Source: Nitrospira lenta
Lineage (GTDB): Bacteria; Nitrospirota; Nitrospiria; Nitrospirales; Nitrospiraceae
Assembly (NCBI GenBank): GCA_945865525.1
Contig: CAMBDY010000019.1
Span: 1 to 36,602, forward strand
Direction of reading: 5' to 3'
Length of the DNA stretch: 36,602 bases
Below the pieces are notes generated by a model, which searched no databases, was not told the DNA's origin, and saw nothing but the letters and a program-made list of their open reading frames with translations. The position numbers and the translations under genes were made by a program. Positions 1-7,246 of the stretch are shown here, in pieces. Each line of letters starts with the position of its first letter. Position 1 is the first letter of the stretch.

Positions 1-845
1 GGAAAGGCGATTCGACTGTAGTAGTCTGTTTGGAAACGCGCTGTTTGGGTGCCCTCGTGGTGCCGACGGCGGGTATAGGCACGGATATCGTGGAAAGTCA
101 TCAACTCGGAATCGCCGGTGAGCCAGACCGTGAAGTCATCGGGGATGAGGGCCAGCGGGAAGGCTGCGCGGTCGAATCCTGCGATGTTGACCGTTCCATC
201 GTGAGAGAACCGCCGGTGTTGCCCCTGATAGAGAGTCCAGGTAGATCCATCGTAGCGGGCTTCCTCCGCCGCAGTGATATCAACAAGTTGGAAGTTCTGG
301 TCGAACCGAAAGAGGTGTACCTGGCCTAAGCGTTGTCCATCGACGGAGACGCTGGTGACTTGCATGAGGCTGTTAGCGCTGATTTTGACCCAGGGTTGCT
401 GAAGGACTAAGGCGGCGGCCCAGGGGATTTTTTCAATGTACGTCGTTCTGACTTCCTCGGATTTGCTAGCGGCCAGCGGAATGACGGTGGAACTGAAGAG
501 CAGGAGCACAAGGGACAGGCCTGCGGCCAAGGCAATGAAGGGGGCGGTAATCCAGGGGAGGCTGATGCCGCAACTGCGCATGGCGGTGATTTCGTGGCCA
601 CGTATGAGCAGCCCAAACGTGAGGAGCGTGGCCATGAGGATGGCGAGTGGGGCAATCTGGAAGAAAATCGCTGGCGTCTTGAGCAGGAAATAGGTCAAGA
701 CGTCGAGCCAGCTGACGTCGTGGCGTAAGAACCGACGGACTTTTTCAAAGAAGTCGATGACGAGGTAAATCGTCATCAGTCCGCTGAAGCACATCATGAA
801 GATTTTGCTGTACTCGCGAAGGAGATAGCGAAAAAGAATAGGCAT
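1..845 (-). CDS. lptG: LptG, LPS export ABC transporter permease (3'-truncated by window edge)
   Basis: LptG pairs with LptF as the inner-membrane permease of the LptB2FG complex that extracts lipopolysaccharide from the inner membrane and hands it to LptC/LptA. I translated this frame by hand from an ATG at 845 and it stays open for about 281 codons to the window edge, so the C-terminal part is missing. The product starts MPILFRYLLREY, a typical YjgP/YjgQ beginning, followed by a first membrane segment, a hydrophobic block near residues 60-85, the GHEITAMRSCGIS loop characteristic of the family, a third hydrophobic stretch near 100-120, and then the start of the periplasmic beta-jellyroll domain. 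It begins 4 nt after the lptF stop, so the two genes are one transcription unit. Identification is secure; only completeness is uncertain. Confidence 0.93.
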   Translation of the reverse strand, partial: MPILFRYLLREYSKIFMMCFSGLMTIYLVIDFFEKVRRFLRHDVSWLDVLTYFLLKTPAIFFQIAPLAILMATLLTFGLLIRGHEITAMRSCGISLPWITAPFIALAAGLSLVLLLFSSTVIPLAASKSEEVRTTYIEKIPWAAALVLQQPWVKISANSLMQVTSVSVDGQRLGQVHLFRFDQNFQLVDITAAEEARYDGSTWTLYQGQHRRFSHDGTVNIAGFDRAAFPLALIPDDFTVWLTGDSELMTFHDIRAYTRRRHHEGTQTARFQTDYYSRIAF

Positions 846-849
846 AGGG

Positions 850-1941
850 TTACCGGCGATTCATGATGTATAGCGACACGATGGTCGTGAGCGTGAAGAT
901 GCCGTTTGGCAGCCAGGCTCCGGCAAAGGGTGGCAGAACCCTCGTTGTGACTAGGAATTCACACGCGACGTTGAGCATATAGTACATGACGACGATGAGT
1001 ACGCCGACCGCAAATCCGCCCATACGTCCGGACCGTTTCGACACGATCCCGACCGGTACCCCCAGTAGGCAAAACACGAGCGAGGCGGTGGGGAAGGCCA
1101 GATCTTTGTAGTATTCCATCAATCGTCGGAGTGCCGAGGGATTGCGCCATTGGGACTCGGTGAGTAGAGCGATAATCGCGTGATAGGAGGGACGTTCCTC
1201 CGTGGCTGCATAGCCGCTTTGGTTCAGCGAGAGCTTAAGGTCGTAACTCATGAAGACGGTCTGCTCGTATTGCTCGCTCTGATTCGGCCGATTATGAATG
1301 ACCCCCTGCTGCAGATGGAGCGCGACTTGACTGCTGGAGGTGTCCACCAGGACTTCATATTGCTGCGCCACGATGATGCGGGGATTGTCGGCATTGCGCG
1401 CATCGGAGATAAAGATACCGGTCGTGGCATGTCCTGGCGTCCCATCAGGGACATAGATCGTCAGATTGGGGATGGGTTCGTTAAATGTGCCCCGCTCCAG
1501 CGCCAGTACCAATTGCTCCTTCAGGAGGTTTAGCGCAACCTTCTTGAGGTTGATGGAGCTCCAGGGCTGTCCCCACTGCGCCAAGCACAGGGTCAGTCCG
1601 AATACGAGCAGGGCAAAGAGCAGCACCGGGCGGGTTAATCGCATGAGGCTCATCCCCGCCGCTTGCATCGCCACGAGCTCCTTATCAAAGGAGAGCCGTC
1701 CGAAGGCAGTAATTGAGGCGATGATCCCGGCGATGGGGAGGGTTAGCACAAGAAACGAGGGCATGAGATGGGCGAACACTTGCAGTACAGCCACGATCCC
1801 GACGCCTTTGGCGACTAGCAGTTCCACTAGACGCAGGAGTTCCCGCGTGAGCATGACGAAGCAGAGGGCTCCAAGGCTTAAGCTAAATGGGGACAGGAGC
1901 TCGGCGAAGATGTAGCGATCTAGCAGCGTTCGTAAAAACAT
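850..1941 (-). CDS. lptF: LptF, LPS export ABC transporter permease
   Basis: Partner permease of LptG in LPS export. I choose the ATG at 1941 (363 residues, beginning MFLRTLLDRYIFAELL), which matches family N-termini. A GTG at 1974 in the same frame would add 11 polar residues, and an AGGAGG lies between the two, about 15 nt before the chosen ATG. Visible features are a first membrane helix in the N-terminal 35 residues, helices near residues 45-70 and 90-115, the FDKELVAMQAAGMS cytosolic loop (equivalent to the GHEITAMRSCGIS loop of LptG), a periplasmic beta-rich domain at about 120-260, and C-terminal helices. The typical length is about 360 residues. It is followed after 4 nt by lptG. The opposite-strand neighbour is the cold-shock gene, with a divergent intergenic region of about 170 nt. 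Confidence 0.93.
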   Translation of the reverse strand: MFLRTLLDRYIFAELLSPFSLSLGALCFVMLTRELLRLVELLVAKGVGIVAVLQVFAHLMPSFLVLTLPIAGIIASITAFGRLSFDKELVAMQAAGMSLMRLTRPVLLFALLVFGLTLCLAQWGQPWSSINLKKVALNLLKEQLVLALERGTFNEPIPNLTIYVPDGTPGHATTGIFISDARNADNPRIIVAQQYEVLVDTSSSQVALHLQQGVIHNRPNQSEQYEQTVFMSYDLKLSLNQSGYAATEERPSYHAIIALLTESQWRNPSALRRLMEYYKDLAFPTASLVFCLLGVPVGIVSKRSGRMGGFAVGVLIVVMYYMLNVACEFLVTTRVLPPFAGAWLPNGIFTLTTIVSLYIMNRR

Positions 1942-2041
1942 TCGGAGAATCCCGCTCCTCCTATGATGCGTCACTATAGGCGACGAGGTGAGGCTTGTCT
2001 ACTTCGCGCGCGGCTGGCCAGATTGCGCCGCGGCCAGGAAT

Positions 2042-2071
2042 GGCTTGATACGGCTTGACACGCCTTGAAAT
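2042..2071 (+). repeat. Three tandem 10-nt repeats upstream of the cold-shock gene
   Basis: Three consecutive decamers, GGCTTGATAC, GGCTTGACAC and GCCTTGAAAT, sit 44-73 nt before the start codon of the cold-shock gene. The shared core is CTTGA with a 10-nt period, about one helical turn. The second copy contains a perfect TTGACA (2055-2060), which could be a -35 element, although the matching -10 is poor. It could be an activator or repressor binding array, or chance. Confidence 0.4.
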
Positions 2072-2114
2072 GCCATGGTACAGGGTGCGCGACTTATAGC
2101 TAAGGAGTATTTCC

Positions 2115-2333
2115 GTGAAGGAAAAAGGAACGGTGAAGTGGTTCAATGACCGCAAGGGGTTCGGGTTTCTTCGTCTTGAAAACGGCGAGGATGTCTTCGT
2201 GCATTATTCCGCTCTACAGGGAGAGGGATTCAAAACGCTGAAAGAGGGCGAGACTGTGGAGTTCGATGTCGTGCAAGGCGCCAAGGGGCCGCAAGCGTCG
2301 AACGTGTTGAAGGCAGCCGTCGCTGGCGCCTAA
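2115..2333 (+). CDS. Cold-shock domain protein (CspA family)
   Basis: A 72-residue single-domain OB-fold protein that binds single-stranded RNA/DNA and is expected to act as an RNA chaperone in the cytoplasm. The GTG start at 2115 is supported by AAGGAG at 2102-2107 with a 7-nt spacer. The RNP1 motif KGFGFL and the RNP2 motif DVFVHYSAL are both intact, and the N-terminal KGTVKWFN signature is standard. The C-terminus (VLKAAVAGA) is slightly longer than in minimal CspA proteins. The gene stands alone between divergent lptF and a hairpin terminator, so it is probably monocistronic. The tandem repeats upstream may regulate it. Which paralogue (CspA/C/D/E) it corresponds to cannot be told from sequence. 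Confidence 0.95.
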   Translation: MKEKGTVKWFNDRKGFGFLRLENGEDVFVHYSALQGEGFKTLKEGETVEFDVVQGAKGPQASNVLKAAVAGA

Positions 2334-2361
2334 GATTTTTCGCCGTACGATGTTGGATGCA

Positions 2362-2402
2362 GGGCCTGCCTGATTTGCTGTGGGGCAGGCCCGTATTGTT
2401 TT
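2362..2402 (+). terminator. Rho-independent terminator of the cold-shock gene
   Basis: A perfect 9-bp GC-rich stem (GGGCCTGCC at 2362-2370 with GGCAGGCCC at 2384-2392) encloses a 13-nt loop and is followed by a T-rich stretch (GTATTGTTTTG). It lies about 28 nt after the cold-shock stop codon. From here to the end of the dehydrogenase gene at 2596 I see no further feature. Confidence 0.7.
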
Positions 2403-2595
2403 GAACTCCACGCATGCCCACTGTTTTGACACAATTCCGGGCCACTGTTAGCACATATATAGTGTGCAGGCTATCGGGGCGATTCGACCGCAGACGGCGG
2501 CGATCTATGCAGGGCACGGCAGCCGCTGGCCCATCGACTTTGGCTCACTCCGGAACTCCTCGGTTTTCTCCAGCCTCAACCGCATTCAGTTTGCT

Positions 2596-3573
2596 CTAAG
2601 TGCCGCATCCACCGTACTCGTGAATCTGATTCGGGGCAGGACGTCCGCCCAAGACCGCTTGGATATTGTCCAGACAGATCCGTCCCATATTTATTCTGGC
2701 TTGCAATGTAGCAGAGCCGATGTGGGGGAGTAGCACGACTTGTTGCAATCGAGTCAGCAGCGGGTGAGGGGCTGGTTCCTCTTCATACACGTCGAGGCCC
2801 GCGCCGGCGATCATGTCATGCGTGAGGGCCTCGACCATGGCTCCTTCATCGACGATCGGACCACGAGCCGTGTTGATGAGAAAGGCTGTGGGTTTCATTA
2901 GGCCCAATTCGCGCGCGCCGAGGAGATGACGGGTGTCCGGTGTGAGGGGTACATGGATCGTCACGATATCCGACTCTTCGAGAAGTGCATGCAGCGATCG
3001 GTACTGCCATGTCTGAGAGCAAGTTGCTGCGGCTAGGGGTTGACGCTGGTGATAGAGTACTGTCATGCGAAATCCCATAGAGCGTTGTGCGACAGCCTGT
3101 CCAATCCGTCCCATACCGATGATACCCAGGACCTTACCTGAGACATCTGCGCCTAAGAGTTGTGTGGGACTCCAGCCGGTCCATGTGCCGGAGCGGACGA
3201 GGGTATCGCCTTCCACGATCCGGCGCGCCGTTGCCAGGAGTAGCGCCCAGGTGAGATCGGCGGTGGTATCGGTCAAGACATCTGGCGTATTAGTGACGAT
3301 CAGGCCCCGCTGCTGTGCGGCAGCGAGATCGATGTTGTTGTATCCGACTGCATAGTTTGCGAGAATTTTCAGCCGTGTAGCAGCGTGAATGGTCTCTGTG
3401 TCGATGCGATCACCCAAGGTGACGATTGCGGCATCAGCTTGGCAGAGGCCTTCCCGCAGCGCGGCTGGACAAGGCAAGGTATTGAGCGGTTCCTGCACCA
3501 GGTGAAACCGTTCGCGCGCGATGGCCATGACAGGGTTGGGGAGCAGGCATGAAATGTACAGAGTGGGACGCAT
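2596..3573 (-). CDS. D-isomer-specific 2-hydroxyacid dehydrogenase (glyoxylate/hydroxypyruvate reductase-like)
   Basis: A 325-residue NAD(P)-dependent oxidoreductase that interconverts a 2-oxoacid and a D-2-hydroxyacid, probably glyoxylate/glycolate or hydroxypyruvate/D-glycerate. The Rossmann motif is GMGRIGQAV (about residues 153-161). Downstream come the family signature HVPLTPDTRHLL, the catalytic Arg in INTARGPIVDE, the Glu in DVYEEEP, and the His in LPHIGSAT. All three members of the Arg/Glu/His catalytic set are present and the length is normal. The ATG at 3573 has GAGGAG about 11 nt upstream. It is divergent from the flavin/Fe-S dehydrogenase starting near 3684, which oxidises the same class of substrate. 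Substrate and cofactor preference cannot be decided from the sequence. Confidence 0.9.
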   Translation of the reverse strand: MRPTLYISCLLPNPVMAIARERFHLVQEPLNTLPCPAALREGLCQADAAIVTLGDRIDTETIHAATRLKILANYAVGYNNIDLAAAQQRGLIVTNTPDVLTDTTADLTWALLLATARRIVEGDTLVRSGTWTGWSPTQLLGADVSGKVLGIIGMGRIGQAVAQRSMGFRMTVLYHQRQPLAAATCSQTWQYRSLHALLEESDIVTIHVPLTPDTRHLLGARELGLMKPTAFLINTARGPIVDEGAMVEALTHDMIAGAGLDVYEEEPAPHPLLTRLQQVVLLPHIGSATLQARINMGRICLDNIQAVLGGRPAPNQIHEYGGCGT

Positions 3574-3636
3574 CGTCGCTTCTGCTCCTCATGGGAGTGG
3601 CAGTTTAACCGTTTGCACTGTGCGCAACAACTAGGC

Positions 3637-3666
3637 TTGTGCTGTTCTCTGCAGTCCGTCTAGAAT
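3637..3666 (+). promoter_or_regulatory. Candidate sigma70-type promoter for the flavin/Fe-S dehydrogenase
   Basis: TTGTGC at 3637-3642 and TAGAAT at 3661-3666 are separated by 18 nt. Transcription would begin around 3673, just ahead of the ATG at 3684. This argues against the in-frame GTG at 3639 as the start. Prediction from consensus only. Confidence 0.35.
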
Positions 3667-3683
3667 GCACAACCCGTTTCACT

Positions 3684-6527
3684 ATGCCTACACCAACTCT
3701 CATTTTGCCAGAACGCTCCCACGCCATTGCGTCCGACCTCCGGGCCGCACTCGGTCGGGACAAGGTCAAAGACGACTATTCCACGCTCACCGCGTATGCG
3801 GTGGATGCAAGCATCTATCGGATGGCGCCTCAGGCAGTCGTGCTGGTGGAGTCTGAGGATGACATCGCCACGACGGTGCGTTACGCCGTGCAGCGAGGTA
3901 TTCCGCTCACGCCGCGTGCTGCCGGAACAAATCTGACCGGTTCGGCGATCGGGTCTGGGATCATCCTGGACGTCTCGCGTATGAATCGCGTGTTGGAGTT
4001 GAATCGAGACGAGCACTGGGCGCGGGTGCAGCCTGGTATTGTGCTGGCTGAGTTGAATGCGCAGTTGGGTCGGTACGGACTCATGTTCGGCCCCGATCCC
4101 TCCAGCGGCGATATGTGTAAACTGGGCGGGATGCTGGCGAACAATTCGTCCGGCCCCCATACGTTGCGATATGGCTCAGTCAAAGACAATGTGGCGGCGC
4201 TCCGCGTCTGTCTCCAGTCCGGCGAATGGCTGGATGCCAAGTCCTACGGGGTGAACGATTCTGCCTGCACCCATCTGCTCAAGGCGCCAGGACCGATTCG
4301 GGAGTTGTGGGCGCTCCTCCACGACCATGACACGCTGATCGGGCAAAAGCGCCCAACCGTCAGCAAGAACAGTTGCGGGTACAATCTCTTTGGCCTTGCC
4401 GACGGGCTTGCGCAAGGCCGGTTCGATCTTCCCAAGCTTTTCATCGGGAGCGAGGGTACGCTCGGTCTCTTTAGCGAAGCTACCATCAGGTTGGTCGAAA
4501 AGCCCTCCGCAACGCTCACGGCGCTCATTCATTTTCATCGGTTGGAAGATGTTGGAGAGGCGGTACCGAAGCTGCTGGAGTTGAGTCCGAGTGCGTTGGA
4601 AGTGATGGATGCCAACACGCTCAATCTAATCGGTAGGGCGAAGCACGGTATTCCAGCGGCTGCGGCCGCCACGTTGTTAATTGAGTTAGATGCAACCGGT
4701 ATCGGTGTTGATCTTCGCGAACAGGCCGAGCGGATGACGGCCATCTGTCGATGCTATCGTTTGACCTCCGATCCCGTGCTCGCTTTCGATCCGGAGCAGC
4801 GGGACACGTTATGGAAGGCACGCAAGGCCCTCTATCCTACGCTATACCGGTTCGATCCCAAGAAGAAGCCCATCAATTTTGTGGATGATGTGGTGGTGCC
4901 GGCTGAACGAATTAGCGAACTGATCCGCTACCTAGAAGAGTTTTTCGTGGGGCAGCAGGTACCGGTCGCGATCTTTGGCCATATCGGGAACGGGAACGCC
5001 CACATTATTCCGTTGCTCAACGTGAACGACTCAGGTGATTTTCAGAAGATGGTGCAGGCCTATCATGAGATTCACCAAACGGTGTTGGACCGATTTAACG
5101 GGTCGATTTGCGGCGAGCATGGAGATGGCCGGGTGCGCGCTGAGTATGTCAAGACGATGTTTGGCCCGGAACTCTACGCCCTGTTTGTGAAGGTGAAGCA
5201 GAGCTTCGATCCTGTGGGGGTCCTCAATCCCGGCATCAAGATCAGCGATCGATCCTTCACGGAGGATATCGACTATGTGCGATTGTCGAAGCCCTGCGCG
5301 ACCTGCGCGAAGTGTAATGCCGTGTGCCCGGTCTACGATGTCTTTCAATCGGAAGACATGAGTGCGCGGGGCTGGTTCGAGATCGTCACGGACACGAACT
5401 ACAGCTATCTGAATTCGAAGCGAGTCGTGGAGGCCTGTCTCAATTGTAAGTCCTGCCGGACTGCCTGTCCCGCCGGAGTTGATGTGTCCCAACTCATCCT
5501 GGATCGGCGGGCCGAGCATCCAAATGCGATGGCAGGTCTGATTTTTCGTCTCCATGCGCGCGCGTGGCTATTTGAGCCGCTCTTGAAATTGCTTGCGCGA
5601 AGCCAATTTCTCTGGGGGCGGCCCCTGATGCGGCGACTGCTCGATCGTCTGACGAGGCCTATCATGCGTGGGCTTGCGGCGACGGCGCGATTGTCGCCTC
5701 AACTGGCATTGCCGCGACTGGCGATACGACACCTCCGCGATCGGTATCCGGAATTGATTCCACCGTCAGGGCAAACGGCTCGCTCTCCGGTGGCCTATTT
5801 TCATGGCTGCGCAGCCAACTATTTCGACGACGGAGTGGGGGATGCGGTGATTGCGGTGTTGCGGAAACACGAGATCGAGCCGGATCTGCCGGTGCAGCGG
5901 TGCTCCGGAACGCCGATTGAAACCTATGGCCATCGTGCGCTGGCGAAAGAAGGGGCACGCGTCAACCTCGCCTCCATGGCAGGGTACGAAAAGGTCGTGA
6001 CGGGCTGCGCCTCCTGTACCCTCATGCTCAAGGATTATCCCACGCTCTTCGCCGGTGAGCCGGAGCAGGCTGCGGCTCAGGCGTTGGCCAAACGAGTCAC
6101 CCATATTTCAGAGTTTGTGTCACAATCACCGGTGAAGCCGGCCATGTCCAGTCCTCAGTCCAAGCCCTGCAAGGTGGCCTACCACTCCTCCTGCCATTTG
6201 CGGGCGGCCGGAGTGACCAAGGAGCCTCGTGCAATTCTGGCAAGCCTGCCAGGAGTCGAGTATGTTGAGATGCCGGACGCCGACCGCTGCGCAGGAGGAG
6301 CCGGAACCTATCTGGTGAAGGATTTCGAAACGTCGCAGCGCATCGTCGAGCGGAAGAGGCAGGCCGTCGAAGAGAGCGGCGCGAAGGTGGTCGCGACCAG
6401 TTGCCCGGCCTGTATGATTCAATTGCAAACCGGATTGCAGGGGGCCGCAGAGGTGAAACACGTGGCGCAGATGCTTCAGGACGCCTATGAAGCCGCAGAC
6501 CGACAGAACGATGGACGTGTCGCATGA
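3684..6527 (+). CDS. FAD-linked oxidase / Fe-S oxidoreductase fusion (GlcD-GlcF type; glycolate or D-lactate dehydrogenase-like)
   Basis: A 947-residue fusion predicted to oxidise a 2-hydroxyacid (glycolate, D-lactate or D-2-hydroxyglutarate) at FAD and pass electrons through iron-sulfur centres to a quinone or cytochrome. The PCMH-type FAD domain has RAAGTNLTG near residues 78-86 and the PDPSSGDMCKLGGMLANNSSG block. The FAD-oxidase C domain has FGHIGNGNAH and CGEHGDG (about 478). Two 4Fe-4S motifs follow, CxxCxxCxxxCP at 538 and CLNCKSCRTACP at 585. Two CCG-type domains come last, with cysteines at 709/740 and 869. The CCG motifs read RCSG and RCAG rather than the usual CCG. I use the ATG at 3684; an in-frame GTG at 3639 would overlap the candidate promoter. 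The stop overlaps the start of the next gene (ATGA), so the two are coupled. Exact substrate is not resolvable. Confidence 0.9.
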   Translation: MPTPTLILPERSHAIASDLRAALGRDKVKDDYSTLTAYAVDASIYRMAPQAVVLVESEDDIATTVRYAVQRGIPLTPRAAGTNLTGSAIGSGIILDVSRMNRVLELNRDEHWARVQPGIVLAELNAQLGRYGLMFGPDPSSGDMCKLGGMLANNSSGPHTLRYGSVKDNVAALRVCLQSGEWLDAKSYGVNDSACTHLLKAPGPIRELWALLHDHDTLIGQKRPTVSKNSCGYNLFGLADGLAQGRFDLPKLFIGSEGTLGLFSEATIRLVEKPSATLTALIHFHRLEDVGEAVPKLLELSPSALEVMDANTLNLIGRAKHGIPAAAAATLLIELDATGIGVDLREQAERMTAICRCYRLTSDPVLAFDPEQRDTLWKARKALYPTLYRFDPKKKPINFVDDVVVPAERISELIRYLEEFFVGQQVPVAIFGHIGNGNAHIIPLLNVNDSGDFQKMVQAYHEIHQTVLDRFNGSICGEHGDGRVRAEYVKTMFGPELYALFVKVKQSFDPVGVLNPGIKISDRSFTEDIDYVRLSKPCATCAKCNAVCPVYDVFQSEDMSARGWFEIVTDTNYSYLNSKRVVEACLNCKSCRTACPAGVDVSQLILDRRAEHPNAMAGLIFRLHARAWLFEPLLKLLARSQFLWGRPLMRRLLDRLTRPIMRGLAATARLSPQLALPRLAIRHLRDRYPELIPPSGQTARSPVAYFHGCAANYFDDGVGDAVIAVLRKHEIEPDLPVQRCSGTPIETYGHRALAKEGARVNLASMAGYEKVVTGCASCTLMLKDYPTLFAGEPEQAAAQALAKRVTHISEFVSQSPVKPAMSSPQSKPCKVAYHSSCHLRAAGVTKEPRAILASLPGVEYVEMPDADRCAGGAGTYLVKDFETSQRIVERKRQAVEESGAKVVATSCPACMIQLQTGLQGAAEVKHVAQMLQDAYEAADRQNDGRVA

Positions 6528-6763
6528 AGCTGCGTAAGGTCGATGGCCTCTTTGTTCTGTTTGCTGTCGTCGTCATCGTCGGGGTATCGCTGCTACCGAC
6601 TCCGAAAGATCGGAACCCCAGGATTCCCGCCGATGTGAGCCACCAGCTGATCACGGTGGAAAAGGACTGCCTCCAGTGCCATGTTCCGTTTGGGAGCTCG
6701 CCTCTCCCGGAGCGACATCCGAGACGGCAGGACTGCTCCCGGTGTCATGCAAGGGGAGCGTAA
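6524..6763 (+). CDS. Small membrane-anchored dihaem c-type cytochrome
   Basis: A 79-residue protein whose ATG overlaps the stop of the upstream flavin/Fe-S dehydrogenase (ATGA), implying translational coupling. Residues 8-25 form one hydrophobic helix (signal anchor) after a positively charged N-terminus. The rest should be periplasmic and carries two c-type haem attachment motifs, CLQCH and CSRCH, about 27 residues apart. Additional histidines between them (for example in PERHPRR) could be distal ligands. Multihaem family membership cannot be assigned from so short a protein. The arrangement suggests it accepts electrons from the dehydrogenase or helps anchor it at the membrane. The dehydrogenase itself has no signal peptide, so topology needs care. 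Confidence 0.8.
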   Translation: MKLRKVDGLFVLFAVVVIVGVSLLPTPKDRNPRIPADVSHQLITVEKDCLQCHVPFGSSPLPERHPRRQDCSRCHARGA

Positions 6764-6833
6764 GCGTTAAAGGTTAAACGTGCAGTGATAGGGGCGAGAC
6801 CGCGAGCGGCAAACAACGAGAGACAAGGGTTGC

Positions 6834-7112
6834 ATGGTCACAGTGCTGGTGTTTGGATTGACGCTTCGCGATGCAGTGGGCGAAACGGAGTTTGAGCTTG
6901 AGGTGCCCGAGCCGACCACGGTCAAGCAGCTCATTATCACCCACTTCGATCGGATGGGCCCCTTGCTGCAATTTTTTATGAATCGCGAAGTGCTGATTGC
7001 AGTGAATAAGAAGGTGAGCGCCGAGGATACGGTGGTGAAGGACGGCGACATCGTGAAGTTCGCCCATCAGGCGGTGACGTCGTACGATGGGACTCGTGAT
7101 ATCCCGATCTAG
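6834..7112 (+). CDS. MoaD/ThiS-like beta-grasp protein without C-terminal Gly-Gly
   Basis: A 92-residue protein with the pattern of the ubiquitin-like sulfur carriers. It has an N-terminal strand (VTVLVFGLTLRDAVG), a central TVKQLI segment, the IAVNKKVSAEDTVVKDGDIVKF stretch matching MoaD/ThiS loops (VNg..v....LkdGDeV), and a total length close to MoaD. However, it ends TSYDGTRDIPI, not the Gly-Gly that is adenylated and thiocarboxylated in MoaD/ThiS. It may be processed at its C-terminus, or it may be a carrier-fold protein with another job. It begins 70 nt after the cytochrome gene on the same strand; no moa or thi partner is visible. The start is the ATG at 6834, preceded by AAGGG. Confidence 0.7.
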   Translation: MVTVLVFGLTLRDAVGETEFELEVPEPTTVKQLIITHFDRMGPLLQFFMNREVLIAVNKKVSAEDTVVKDGDIVKFAHQAVTSYDGTRDIPI

Positions 7113-7246
7113 TCCGTGACACGTCCCCGCCTATTGTGCCGTTCACACCCATCGATAGTGCTGTTTGCACGACGCGCGTCCCGAACAGCCAGCGCCTTGT
7201 TACGAACGTTTTGAGCATTCGGCGGGTGCATCCTTTGGCGTGAAGA

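Noticed and set aside
3639-3683. GTG at 3639 as start of the flavin/Fe-S dehydrogenase
   Set aside because: The extra 15 residues are unlike the family and the codon falls inside the candidate promoter, upstream of the predicted transcription start.
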